64,000 nt of DNA from Trachythela sp. YZ-2020. Its lineage: Eukaryota > Cnidaria > Anthozoa > Malacalcyonacea > Clavulariidae. Positions 23,327-34,690 of the stretch are shown piece after piece. Under the pieces are notes generated by a model. The model did no database searches. It was given only the letters and a program-made list of their open reading frames with translations, and was not told where the DNA came from. The DNA lies in assembly GCA_016169945.1 (NCBI GenBank), contig JADLSH010000113.1, forward strand, positions 3,181,001 to 3,245,000, written 5' to 3'. Within the stretch, counting starts at the first letter, position 1. Each line of letters starts with the position of its first letter. Position numbers and translations under genes: made by a program.

Positions 23327-25008
23327 TCATTTAAAAAACCTACTACAGCCCGATTTAAACACGCTGAGATTATTTGTTTTGCGTAACTCAGTAGGAATGC
23401 TATTCCAAAGCACAGCACCACTATAACCAAAGCTATTCTTTAGGTAGTTGGTCCGTGGCTTTGGAATAGCTAGTTTGCCTTCGGTGTCTCTCATTGAGTA
23501 GTTCGTGATGCTGCTACGGTCTATGAACATGGGACGCAAGTAATCGGGAGCGAGCCCATTAAGTGATTTATAGACCATAACAGCTTTTTCAAGCTTGCGC
23601 TGGGTATCGAGTTTTCTCCAGCCAAGCTTCTCTAGTAGAAAATCAGCAGCAATGTCATAGCTAGAAGATGTTAACACTCTTGCTGCACGATTTTGAAGCT
23701 TATCAGCATAGGTTTTGTTACAATTATCCCAGACGACGCAGCAATAATTAAAATGCGGTTGCACTAACGAATTGTAAATATACTGCAGAGTCGTAAATGG
23801 AACAAAAGGCATTACACGTTTTATAGCTCCAATGCTTGATGCAATCTTTTTAATTAGCTTATTGATATGCATATTCCAAGACAGATTTTCATCAATCAGT
23901 ACACCTAGAGACTTTGTAAGCGAAACCTGATTAACAGGGAACCCATCAATTTCCAGAGATGGTAATGGGCTCAACGTACATAATCTTTGCCTTGAACCGA
24001 TCAACATGAACTCTGTCTTGGATTGATTTAAAGTAAGCTTGTTTGCGATAAGCCACTCACTAACGTTCACAAGGTCTTGATTCAGATTCTGATTAATATC
24101 ACGAACGTTATTGCTTGCCAACGTCAAATGAGTGTCGTCTGCATACATACGTGCCTGGGAATGTTCGAGGCAATTAGGCAAATCATTTATATAAATTAAA
24201 AATAGTAATGGCCCCAGATAGTCTCCTGCGGATACCACAGGACAGTGAGCGGTTCGGTGATAGAAAACCGTTCACGAAGCATTTTTTATTACGATCGCTT
24301 AGGTAAGATTTAAACCATTCACTTCCTATACCATATGCATTTAATTTAGATAAAAGAATTGCATGATCTACGGTGTCAAACGCATTTTTGAGATCTAAGA
24401 AAACTACTGCGTTTACGTTACCGTGATCGATGTTGTACGCCCAGTCGTTTGTGGCTTCGAGAAGAGCAGTAACTGTGGAATGTAGGCTTCGGAATCCTGA
24501 TTGACTAGTTGAAAGTAATTTGTTATCCGTAAGAAAAATTGACTTGATCATAAATAATCCTCTCAAAAACTTTGTACAATAGGAATAATAGAGATGGGCC
24601 GATAGTTATTGAGATCCTTACATTCCCTTGTTTAAATAATGGTATGACCTTTGAACATTTCCAATCGTCGGGGAATATACCCGTGATAATGGAGCGGTTA
24701 AAAATTATACTTAGAGAATCTGAAATCAAATCAGGGCATTCACGAAGAAGCCTAGCTGAAATTTTATCCAAACCAGTTGCTTTAGATTTGCTAAGTTTGG
24801 ATAGAAGAGAAAAGACTATAGACGAACTTGTTGTCTTCAGTTGAAAACTAGTACTAGCTCCACTTTCGTTACTTGAAAGGTAATCTAAATGAGAACGACT
24901 GTTTTCGTTACAAGGTATTTTATCGGCAAGCTTTGGCCCAATATCAGCGAAATGATCGTTAAACGCTTCAGGTAATTTTTGAGAGCCGCTTATAGAACAG
25001 CCGTTCAA
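23327..25008 (-). pseudogene. RT of the minus-strand LINE, frameshifted
   Basis: The coding is in three frames: 25008-24523 (KATGLDKISARLLRECPDLI), 24566-24183 (QSGFRSLHSTVTALLE and VFLDLKNAFDTVDHAIL) and 24238-23327 (GPLLFLIYINDLPNC, then the catalytic MYADDTHLT, and a thumb region with HFNYCCVVWDNC). Two breaks lie in or beside short homopolymers (a run of T near 24,530, a CC pair near 24,230). The catalytic Asp pair is intact. RT primes on nicked target DNA and copies the LINE RNA. Confidence 0.9.
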
Positions 25009-25061
25009 TTCAATTTCCTTTACGTGCGAGATGTGTTGTTTTCTTGAAGTTAGTTCATTAA

Positions 25062-26159
25062 TTATATTCCAAGTCTTTTTCGAATTGCTTTTATTTTCGT
25101 GAAAAGCGCTCGTATGTACATTTCTTTGGCATGTTTGATTTCAGTATTTACAATATTGCGAGTTCTCCTAAAAGCGTGCCAATCAGCTGGGTCATTAGAG
25201 CTGCACGCTTTTATCTTCAAAATATCTCGATCATGCATGCGTTGGTTTAAGTAAGGGGTAATCCAAGGCGATTTAGAAGCCCTAATACGCTTTGTACACA
25301 AAGGCGCATGTCTTTCAACAACACTATTAAATATATTTTTCCAAACATGCCACATGTCACTTGGGTTATCATGTGCCCTAATTTCATCCGTTCCCACCCT
25401 GCAGCCAGATATCGTTTCTGAAACTTGCAGAATCAAATTCTTAAACTTTCTATAGGTCACAGTAGAGTGGCCCTTAGTAAATAAACCAGTTGAAAGTTTA
25501 CGAAAAGCATAAATTAGGCTATGATCACTGATACTGATATGAGAGACCCCGGAGCAAACAATCTTATCAGGCGAATTGGTAAATATCAAGTCAATTAGTG
25601 TTGAAGATGACTTGGTTATGCGAGTTGGTTCGCTTATTAACTGTTGTAAGCCATAAAGATCAGTGATGCTAGTCAAAATGGTTGAATTATGATCCATTAC
25701 GGTTGACCCAAAATTGCAGTTCAGGTCACCCATTAAGTAATATTCAACATTTTCTGCGTCGAGTCTACCTACTAGAGTTTCAAAATAGTTGAATTTGTCG
25801 ACGGGTGAATCTGGAGGTCTATACCAAGTTGTAACGAGAAAAGGCTTGGATCTAGGTTTACGAATTTCGATACATAAATTTTCTAGTTGATCAATTGACA
25901 TATCGAAACGTGGTAGAAAATTGATATTGCATCGAACATAAAAACATACACCACCCCCAAATCTGCCATTGACGCTTCTGTCGCGACGTACAATTTCATA
26001 ACCAGATATATGAACCTCATTGTCATTTATAGTAGAATCAAGCCTTGTCTCGTTAATTGCCAAAACATCGATTGAATGGTCAATAAGCAAAACTCTAAGC
26101 TCGTCGATATGCTTTATTATACTAGTAACATTAAGTGATGCTAGTTTGAAGCCCCGCAT
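25062..26159 (-). pseudogene. AP-type endonuclease of the minus-strand LINE
   Basis: An open frame of 365 codons from the ATG at 26159. Motifs of the exonuclease-endonuclease-phosphatase fold are LNVTSIIKHIDEL at the start, AINETRLDS with the catalytic Glu, TWYRPPDS, the GDLNCNF block with Asp and Asn, and the SISDHSLI block with Asp and His. All catalytic positions are present. The frame is lost near 25,090 at a run of four A, after which the peptide is open in another frame into the RT, so this is the N-terminal half of one large ORF2. The enzyme nicks target DNA. Confidence 0.92.
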
Positions 26160-26210
26160 AATAGGTATTGTTGACTGTTTATGTTGGGGATGGTTAGAGG
26201 GTGTGGAACC

Positions 26211-26925
26211 CTAGCCAGCATAGCTACCAGAGCTAGCCTAGCTCGCTTTCCCAAGAGGAATTTATTCATAAGACTTTTCAGGTATTTCAGCAGTACACGT
26301 ACCAGTGTTTAGCACAATATATAATATCGGAAGAAATATATTTATCAGATTTATGCATGCTTATTGCTTGGACTACCTATTTACAAGGGCCAAGCACAGG
26401 TAAATTTGGTGAATGAATGAATTAAACTTTTATTTGAATAGGGTAATCCAATCAGTTTACAAAAAAAACTGTTATCAATTGATAGGAGCCCTATAAAGTT
26501 CGGGTGCTGTTTCTATTTGTGTCGTACCAAACCTGAAATCACATTTTCATGAGCAGTGACAATATTTCACAGCCATAGCCCATAGAAATGATAAGTCACT
26601 TACAGCATTATATTAATTTAAATACAGCATTAATACTTTGCCCAGATCCTGGCAGGATATTCCATATGCTGGGCAGCTTAGTTCCCAAATAGACAAAAAT
26701 GAAAATTATTAGCAAATAATAGCAAATGCCTGGTTGAGGTAAACCAAGTTAGCCCTGCTGCCCGACCCACCTCCAATACCCTAGATATCTTATGTTTATG
26801 GTTTCTGTTAAAACACTCAAAAGACTTTGAAATATATAACTTAAAATGCGTAACTTTTCCCCTGATATTGACTGCCATTATTAGTGAGGGTAAAATTACA
26901 CTTGAGAAAGAGTATATTGTGACTT
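26211..26925. other. Non-coding stretch
   Basis: Possible remnant of the LINE 5' region at the left edge. A stretch near 26,680 (CCCAAATAGACAAAA) recurs near 29,308, so part of it is repetitive. No gene. Confidence 0.4.
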
Positions 26926-27314
26926 ACAGTCAGACCGGATGTTCTCTTGCGAGGAACATTGCAATATATTATCATGCAATATTGCAATTTTGACTTGGAG
27001 ATTGCTATGAGCAATTTACAACCGATATGATGCGAACAAATTGCAAATTTAAATTCGGAACCAGGTATGTAAACAAAGCCTCTGATTGGCTTCTAGCAAA
27101 AGAAGAAACCAATCAAGTGCTCCGAGGAATTGGATTGGAGCTTCCTTTTTGCTAGTAGGCAATCAGAGGTTTTGTTTACAAAACTGGTTGTGAATTTCAA
27201 TTTGCAATTTTTCGCACCGGTTGCAAAATGCTCAGAACAATCTCCAAATCAAAATTGCAATATTGCGTGACAATATTGCAATGTTCCTCGCAAGAGAACA
27301 TCCTGTTTGACTGT
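26926..27314. mobile_element. Tc1/mariner-like MITE with TA duplication
   Basis: 389 bp between TA dinucleotides. Ends are CAGTCAGACCGGATGTTC and, in complement, CAGTCAAACAGGATGTTC, and inverted similarity continues inward (CTTGCGAGGAACATTGC, TTGCAATATTG, the AATCAGAGG/CCTCTGATTGGC block). CAGT ends with a TA target are the Tc1/mariner hallmark. No transposase. Confidence 0.8.
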
Positions 27315-27354
27315 AATGGTTAACAAGAGATACTGTAGGTATTCACCATTGTGT

Positions 27355-28718
27355 TTTCCCCTAGCCGGTTCGAAGCGCCGTGCGAGGGTACTAATTCCGC
27401 TCGGATATTTACACCCGGGTATGTGAAAACATTGTGGAATGCAAAGTCGTCCGCCATTTTCTTTTGTCATGGACGGGACGGTTTTGTAAGTTATGCGCAT
27501 GCGCGAGTTCAAGCCGAGAGAAGACTTCCTTTTTGCAAACTTTTTTCAAAAATAGTTTTGCACTCATTTTATAAGCAAGTCTTTTATAAGCAAGTATCCA
27601 AAACAAGATAAATGAAAATTATTTAGAGGACAAATTAACAAGAGAAAAAACAGTCGAAAGACCGAAAAAGGAGCGCTTTAAACGGGCAAGTGTATATTTT
27701 GCATGCTTGCTTTGCCGATTTTATATAGCATGCAGTATAGTTTGTGAATTTGAAAATGTGATGAGCATTCTGTGTGGTCAATACAACATTGATTGATCTT
27801 AAGAGTATTTTAGTATTGATTCAAATACGTTATAGAAAAAAAAAACATATTAAATCTCAAACACTTCATTTCAAAAGCAAGTGCGAAGTATAAAAATACT
27901 GCTCGAAAAGTAGTATGAAAATTTCGAAACGTTTTGTGAAGGTCTAAGGTTGAATGTTACAGTAAATAAAAGCTAAAAGAGTACATAATAGCATACCCAC
28001 TTTATATTGTTGGGCTTTTAGTTGGGCAATTGATAATTTTATAGTTAAAAACAAAATAACAATATTTTGTACAATTTAAAATATAAAAAATATACAGTGT
28101 TGCGTCACAGCGTAGACACTATAAAGAGGCCTCGCTGTGTATCAAATCCTAATGTTTTGAGAGGCTCAACCCCCTCCCCTGAAAACATTCAAAATGGCGG
28201 GCATTTTTAGACGTAAAAATACCGCAAAAATTCGAGTTAACTATTTAATGTTGTTAATCACAACTTCAGTCAAGGTAAACCGTTATAAAGAAAATAACAA
28301 GGGTCTCTTGTGCCGGTTATTTTCCGAAAATATCGGCCGCCATCTTGTTCGGGGGGGTGAATGCCTCTCGTTACAGCACTGGCTAGGAACATGGCGGCCG
28401 GCCGATAATTTAAGAAAATAAGGAAAAAAAACAAATGCCGGAGAGTAATGTCATTTTGAAATTCAAAATATGAATAAAACAAGACGAGTTTGAGAGACTG
28501 TAAATTTGCCACTCTATTTTAAAGTCATCATCAGACAGAATAGCGGCCGGTTACGCATTTTGCCTGAAGTGAAACCTCTGTATATATCTACTCTGTGGTT
28601 GCGTGTTACCATGGTTACATTCGTCGACTCAGTACTTCATGTTACAATAACTTTTGGGGAGTAAATTGTTTGGTTCAAATGGGCGAGGGGTTCTGCATGC
28701 ATGTATTTCTAGTAACCT
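27355..28718 (+). repeat. Dispersed repeat R1, copy 2, with an insertion
   Basis: Same order of blocks as 22110-22950, but interrupted by a 492-bp insertion at 28106-28597. The minus-strand frame 27249-27512 is a by-product of the repeat. Confidence 0.8.
28106..28597. mobile_element. MITE inserted in R1 copy 2, 7-bp duplication
   Basis: Ends are CACAGCGTAGACA and, in complement, CACAGAGTAGATA. The flanks GTTGCGT at 28099-28105 and 28598-28604 form a perfect 7-bp target duplication, and copy 1 of R1 shows the empty site (a GTTTCGT variant). The superfamily is not assigned. It contains several ATGGCGG/CCGCCAT motifs. Confidence 0.8.
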
Positions 28719-30223
28719 CTTAATTAACTACAATGTGCCTTTTATATATTTTATAATCCTAACCTGTCTAGAGTAAGACATTTTTTAACCCATCAATGCC
28801 CAACAATTTTCCGTAAAAATAGCAACGAAAACACAGTGAGTGGCTGAATGTATTGACAAGAAACATGTGTAGAATGGTAGATATGTACATGTAGTCTGGT
28901 TAACTGTCAATTTCCAATATCTTTCATTGTGAAAGTAAATTATTTGTTTGGTTTTTCTGTTGGGGGATTACCACTGTATTGGTTAGTGACAACTTATGAA
29001 CACCATTGGTATAGTACCTAACTGAAGATTGGATAGGACAAGGAATCTTTTGGACATATTTGTATGACATGATTTAACAGACCGTTTTTTATTTTTGCCT
29101 GACCTTGTCTCAGTTAAGACCACACTGTTAGACATAACATGTTCAGATCCAATGCACCTTGAATCACTGATCCAACTTTGGCTTAGAGGGGGCTCTCGGC
29201 CTTAATTGGAAAGAAACCCTAGGTGCATTGGGTCCGGTCCCAGTGGCTCAGGTCTCCCAGGGGCTCTTTCGAACAAGATCCCATAGGTAGGTCAGCCTTG
29301 CTCCCAAATAGACAAAAGTTGAAAATTACTAAGTTCTCCCTTGATCTCCCTTTAACTGTTAAAGTACACTTGAGGAAGAATACATTTTTAATTTGCTGAA
29401 TTACTTTTAACCCTTTAATTACAATGTGCCCTGTTTAATTTATTATCCTAACCTTGTCAAGGAAACTTGTTTGGTTTTATTGTGAGGGTGATTGCCACTG
29501 TATAGGTTACTGACAACTTATGCCACAGACACAAAAAAGAGCTCTATGGCCCTTTGTGCATGGGGTGTGAGGCTCTCAATTAGTCAAACCTCATTGTAGT
29601 TCCCTCCGGCTCAAAGGCCCTTTCAACTAAGCCCCCCAGTTTTTGTCGGTCATAGGAGTTACAACATTGTCTTTTAAAACCTCAAATTGCACTTAAGTGT
29701 ACCATACTGTTTTAGTCTATTATCTATAGTAATTGTCACCATTTCTTGTTTTAAGATGATTTGAAAGTTGACTCATCATGCAAGGCAACCAGTTATCTAC
29801 AAAAACATTCTAGCCAACTGGATCTGTTCAATGAAGGAATAAACTGTCTTGTGAGCTCATTCCACTGTTCAACAAATGCATAAGTTCATCGAATCGTGTA
29901 GATTACCAATGAATGCGATTTCAAATTGAACATTTGACATCGAATGAGAACTTTAATACATAGCATTCTGTTTATATATCCATGTGGTGTGAAAATCCGT
30001 TGTCTACATGCATGTATAATAAAACTTAAAATATTGGAACAAATGTACTCTGTTTTTTTAGATTACAAAAATAATTTGTTGGATGGAAGGAGACGAAATA
30101 ATGCCAAGAAATTTTTGTAGTTTTGCCCCAACATTCAGGTATTTTGTTTCAAAACGTTCGGGGAAACTGGAATATTTTTCTCTGCAAGACTTTTTCGTTC
30201 CTTCGATTCAAGAAAGAAATTCT
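28719..30223. other. Non-coding stretch
   Basis: No exon or bounded repeat recognised. Partial internal similarity was noticed (about 28,740-28,980 against 29,400-29,520), suggesting an old duplication. Confidence 0.4.
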
Positions 30224-30609
30224 CGTTTTGTCCCGTGGGTAAGAAAATTATTCTTATTAAGAAAGTTTTTCTTATTTCAAGAATATGTTATAGAAAAGAA
30301 GTCTTAAATCAAGAAAATAATTCTTAGGCATTTAAAAATATTTTTCTTGATATAAGATATTTTTTCTAGAAGGTATTCTTGAAAAAAGAAAAATTTTCTT
30401 AGCTAGAATATTTTACTTACCCACGGGACAAAATTAGAAAAATTTTCTTGCCAAGATTTTTTTTCTAACAAGAATAATTTTCTTATTTTAAGAATAATTT
30501 TCTTGAAATAAAATTCTTGTCAAGGATATTTTACTTACCCACGGGACAAGCCAAATTTTCTTAAAATAAGAATTATTTTCTTAAAATAAGAAATCGATTT
30601 TTTGCGGTG
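30224..30609. repeat. Palindrome array, class C, with terminus
   Basis: Units such as TTCTTATTTTAAGAA and TTCTTAAAATAAGAA, with three copies of a CCCGTGGGTAAG-type block (near 30,225, 30,420 and 30,540, in both orientations). Ends GATTTTTTGCGGTG at 30609. Confidence 0.75.
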
Positions 30610-30922
30610 TATATATTAAAAACTACTCTATAAAACAGAATAAAACAATATAAATAATTAATAATCTCTCCATCCTGCCCTTCTTGAATAAGCCCTCCCC
30701 CCCAACGTTTCTAAAATTAGCAATCTCAACAACCTTCATTCCCTGGGAACGTGTGTTAAGGCTTTTCTTTGGTGTGTTCAGGTGATTTAAAGCGAGTTTA
30801 GGCGATTTAAAAGAAATTTTTCGAATTTTCAGTCGCGATTATATTTAGCGGAACGTAACTCGATTTAAGGTGAGTTGAGTCCCAGAGTAGGCCTGACAAT
30901 ACTCAAAGTGCATAAGTGCATG

Positions 30923-31299
30923 CAGGGGCGTAGCCAGGGCCGTGACTTTGGGGGGGCAAGCGTATTTAAGGGATCTAAAAATTTTCCCCGGTAACTATTA
31001 CCTTTATCTTCTCTTTTCAAGTACAAAACCTGCATTTTTATAATATAAACCAGTGTTTTTATCAAAAAAATCACATTTAACACACCGATACTTAATTTTT
31101 TTTTTTTTGGAAGATGTACAATTGCGCCAGGGGGCCACAGGGGGGGCACAAATATTCGCCAGGGGGGACCTTCTTTCACCATGACATACCCCCCCCCTCC
31201 AACAATTTTCTACCCGGATTTCAACGTTTTGGAAAAATGGTTTCTGGAATGATTGGGGGGGCGACCGCCCCCCCTTGCCCCCCCTTGGCTACGCCCCTG
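30923..31299. mobile_element. hAT-like MITE with perfect 8-bp duplication
   Basis: 377 bp. Ends are CAGGGGCGTAGCCAGG and, in complement, CAGGGGCGTAGCCAAGG. The flanks AGTGCATG at 30915-30922 and 31300-31307 are identical. 8-bp duplications with CAGGG ends are characteristic of hAT elements. The interior is G-rich near the ends and has no transposase; the open frames here are chance. Confidence 0.88.
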
Positions 31300-31307
31300 A
31301 GTGCATG

Positions 31308-32703
31308 CGAACAAGACTCAATAACACATATGATGCTCTCTGCGTTTCAATTATACACGAAAGAATATTATAGTGCTCTTACTCATTGCAATTGTTCACT
31401 GCAAATTGCACGTGCTGAACCATTTTCCGACTTAAAAATATTCCGACATAGTACACACATGTCCATTATAACAGAAAATATGAAAGTAAATCAGATGGTA
31501 CAATGGTGCAAAGATCGATAACGAGGAACTGAAGCAACATACTGTAACAGAAAGTCGGAAAATTTCGTCAATACGTTCAGTCGTGAATGGAATTCGACCA
31601 GGAGTAAATGTAGTAAATTTACTTAAACTAGACTACTTGAGCGTCCGAAGACATAGCTGACTCTCTCCTTGAAGAAAGTATATACCATGCACACTACCAA
31701 TTGCACCGTTTGTACGACTGCTTGAAGAAAACTGTGAAATTGTTTTATGACATTTTGACATCTTCAACGGTATTATTCATAATAATCGGCCTAAAATAGC
31801 CAGTCGCGAAAACGTCTATAATCCAGTTATGTTAAATTTTAATTGAGTCGGACAGATTATGTACACAAAAAGGTAATAGACTGAGGATTCTGTAGGCATT
31901 CCAAACGAAGGGACACAAATCATTCACATGCGATGATTCATTCCATTTCAGCTGTTTATATAGCATTCGACTATTTCAACCAAATTATATTACTAGCAAA
32001 ATCTATTTTTATCATGAAGGGAATTGCGCATGGTCACTTTGCTTGTCTTCAATCTAAACCATAACCAGTTGCACTCTACAGCTACATTGGGTCAACTCTT
32101 CCAAATACCGTATACCTACAGCATTTTCATTTAATTGCAACAATGTCAACGGTTACTAAAAAAACTAAGTTAACATTTCATCCTACATTCCAGCCAACGT
32201 TTCGACCATATCAGATCATCTGCCATGAGGATTGCAAATTCGCCATTTTGTTTTCTCAAGGTTACATGCACCCAACCTGAAAATGTATCGACCTATGGTC
32301 ACGCGTAGATACTAATACCCCCAGGGATTACCACCGTCACTTGAAAGGATTATATCGTATTAATACCATGAATTATCCAGCAAAATATAATACTGCTAAT
32401 GCTCAAAATTACTGTGATGTATTTAATTTTTTGCTTCCAAGTTTTACAGTGCGATATTATACACGCTTAAATTTATATATATATATATATTTATGGTTTC
32501 ATTCATGCATGCGTTCGTTGATCGTTCATTCATTCTTTCATATTCTGACCTACAACCCTCTGTCAAAATTTCACATATAAACGTCTGTCAAGATATAAAC
32601 TACAAGATATATAGTTAAAAAGGAACGTAGTTCATCAAGTTATCTATTTTCTATGCTATAAAACTTCTTGAGGGACGTGTGAAAGCTAATTAATTGTCAG
32701 TGC
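31308..32703. other. Non-coding stretch downstream of the pentraxin gene
   Basis: The part near 32,700 would be the 3' UTR of the minus-strand gene. A (TA)n tract lies at about 32,475-32,491. No clear polyadenylation signal was picked out. Confidence 0.4.
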
Positions 32704-33082
32704 TCATTTGCACCAAGGTGGTTGGAATCTAACAACATTTCCATTGATAATAAAATCGCTGAACGCCACATAGTTGCCTTTCATATTTTCAACACAAGAA
32801 GAGGCAAGACTCTCAATTTCGGCAGAAGAAAGGACTTTGTTCCAGATATGGACTTCAGCCAATTCACCAAGGAACGTCTGACTTGATTCGAAATCGTCTC
32901 CTATTGAATCTTGATCTTGCCCAATGACCCATTCCCCCCCACCTACAAGAGTTTTTCCAGCCATTTTGTTCGTTTCATCAACGTTCGATCCATTTACGTA
33001 AACGACGAGCTGTCCATCAGAAGACTGCCATGTAACACATACATGCTGAAATTTTTCAGTTTTAGCCAAATTCAATCCACTC
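32704..33082 (-). CDS. PAN-EGF-pentraxin gene, last exon (pentraxin C-terminal part)
   Basis: The acceptor TTCTCTTTTCAG ends at 33083. The exon enters in phase 2 (AG|G gives Arg across the junction with 33359), is open for 125 codons and ends in TGA at 32706-32704 after FQPPWCK. It carries the pentraxin signature H-x-C-x-[ST]-W-x-S (HVCVTWQS) and the calcium-loop segment GQDQDSIGDDFESSQTFLG, where the Asp/Gln/Asp, Glu and Gln positions of the C-reactive protein calcium site line up, with one Glu replaced by Asp. ELAEVHIWNKVLSSAEIESL is the usual final strand and helix. Pentraxin domains bind ligands such as phosphocholine in a calcium-dependent way and oligomerise; the ligand here is unknown. 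Confidence 0.85.
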
Positions 33083-33358
33083 CTGAAAAGAGAATAATAG
33101 ATATTGGATTCTTGCGTATAGGTCATGAAATATTTGGTTAACATTGGGATGAAATATTTGGTTAACAATGTGTTAAAATAATTATCTCTAAATGGGCAAG
33201 TCACATATCTTGTAGCTAGTAAAGGTGCACAAATCATTTGTCTTATATTTCAATACAATATTTAAAAATTACGGATGGTCGCTTCGTTATACAAAAAGAT
33301 ACATCCACTCGTCGTAAAAGTGTCCAAGTTTCCATGAAGGTTGACCAAAACACAGTAC
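33083..33358 (-). other. Intron between the pentraxin exons
   Basis: 276 bp, GTACTG at the 5' end (33358 downward) and TTTTCAG at the 3' end. A 20-base segment (TATTTGGTTAAC...) is tandemly duplicated near 33,130-33,165. Confidence 0.75.
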
Positions 33359-33620
33359 CTTAAAGCAGGCTGATTAGGTTCACCAGGGTATGGGTGGAAA
33401 TAGATTTCCAGACCTGCCGGTCGCACTAGAATAAGTAATCCGTTGGGAAAGTATTTATCGTTGAAGGTGTAGGCATACGATAAGATTGTGGAACAGGGAT
33501 TATCAGTTAGGTCTACATTCATCCAAAAACATGCAGTAATGGAAGTCAAGTTAGTCAATGGTCCAGTGAATATTCCAAAATCCTCGATATTTTTTCCATG
33601 AAAACGTAAGGCATCAGCAC
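33359..33620 (-). CDS. PAN-EGF-pentraxin gene, pentraxin N-terminal exon
   Basis: Enters in phase 1 after an AG at 33622-33621. The first two bases complete a Cys codon with the EGF exon (T|GT), giving NESCADALRFHGKNIEDF. Then follow SITACFWMNVD, the early strand of pentraxins, and ILSYAYTFNDKYFPNGLLIL, where SYA and the following Asn/Asp correspond to the first calcium-ligand region. The donor GCTTTAAG|GTACTG leaves phase 2, matching the next exon. 262 nt. The strand pattern and the match of both splice phases make this a firm exon. Confidence 0.85.
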
Positions 33621-34690
33621 CTTAAATCATAAATATTGGAAGAAAATTCAATATGTGGTGCAACTTCTCAATAATTTGTCGACACAACACAATGGCTTTG
33701 AAAATCCGCCTGAAAACACGTAAAGGAAAAATATACGAAATGAGAGCATCATCGAAAACATAATAATAATAATAATAATAAGATAAATAGAGATACATGC
33801 ATGTAGCAAACCCTTCGCATTTTCTAACCAAAAAACGTATATCTCGCCAATATGTTGCAGACTTGCAGTCTAAATATTATAACTGTAGCTCAATCAGTGA
33901 TAACCATGATACATTTTTACACAAAAATGGCAAAACAATGCAAAGATTAAAGGTTTCAACTGTATATCGAATTATAAATTGTCGAAATAAGAACACAATA
34001 TACAATATAAATTAACATAAAGCATTCTGTCATGTGAAATTGAATATAAAATTCAACCTTCAACGTTCCGTATAACGTCTCGAAATTTTCATAAAACTTA
34101 ACTGCATTGTTCTATGCCCGCTTACTCCACTCGTGAAAAACCGCCATATTTTTGTTTCAATGGATGACCATCCGTTAGATTAATGCATGCCGTTTAAGTC
34201 CTAGTTAGACCATACTGAAATGCTTTTTGTTCTCTAGGAATATTAAATATAACGACTATGAATATTCTTGTTTCGCTCCAATTAGATTGAAACAGATTTT
34301 CCTGATATGTTCAAAACTAATATTTTGTACCAAATAGTGTACGTTGTCACAATACTCAAAACTGAAAAAAGTTACACAAAAATTATGAAAAAAAACAAAT
34401 TACAGAAAACATACCGGGTTTAGCAAATAAATTGATGTTTGGAATAATATATGTTCGCTATTGAAATACTCATGTTACCCATATAATTAATTCGAAAAAT
34501 AGACCTTATGCATAATACGCAATACGGGCCCCGTATCCAAGGAATCCGGAATAAACGCGGGAAAACCACTGTCAAACTCTTTTTTTTCCAGCCTGAAATC
34601 GTGAATAAAATATCATTTTTTCCAGTCTTAATTTTGTTTCAAAGCCATAACTTTTGCATAGGTTATATTTGAGTATATCTTCTGTTGAAG
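33621..34690 (-). other. Intron sequence
   Basis: Part of the ~5.6-kb intron between the EGF exon and the first pentraxin exon. Holds an (AAT)n tract at about 33,762-33,781. No gene. Confidence 0.5.

Larger units (their letters stand above)
23134..26210 (-). mobile_element. Nearly full-length non-LTR retrotransposon (CR1/L2/jockey-like)
   Basis: In minus orientation, an AP endonuclease frame is followed by RT. The 3' end has a short TTCTATTATATTCTATTC tail, which reads as GAATAGAATATAATAGAA on the plus strand at about 23,137-23,154. No ORF1 was found upstream of the endonuclease, so the 5' end may be missing. No clear target duplication could be assigned. Confidence 0.88.

Noticed and set aside
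31114..31521. 135-codon plus-strand frame
   Set aside because: Half of it is inside the hAT-like MITE and the rest has no domain.
32180..32230. Hammerhead core on the minus strand (CTGATATGGTCGAAACG)
   Set aside because: There is no stem II between the CTGA box and GAAA, and the CTGANGA core is not met.
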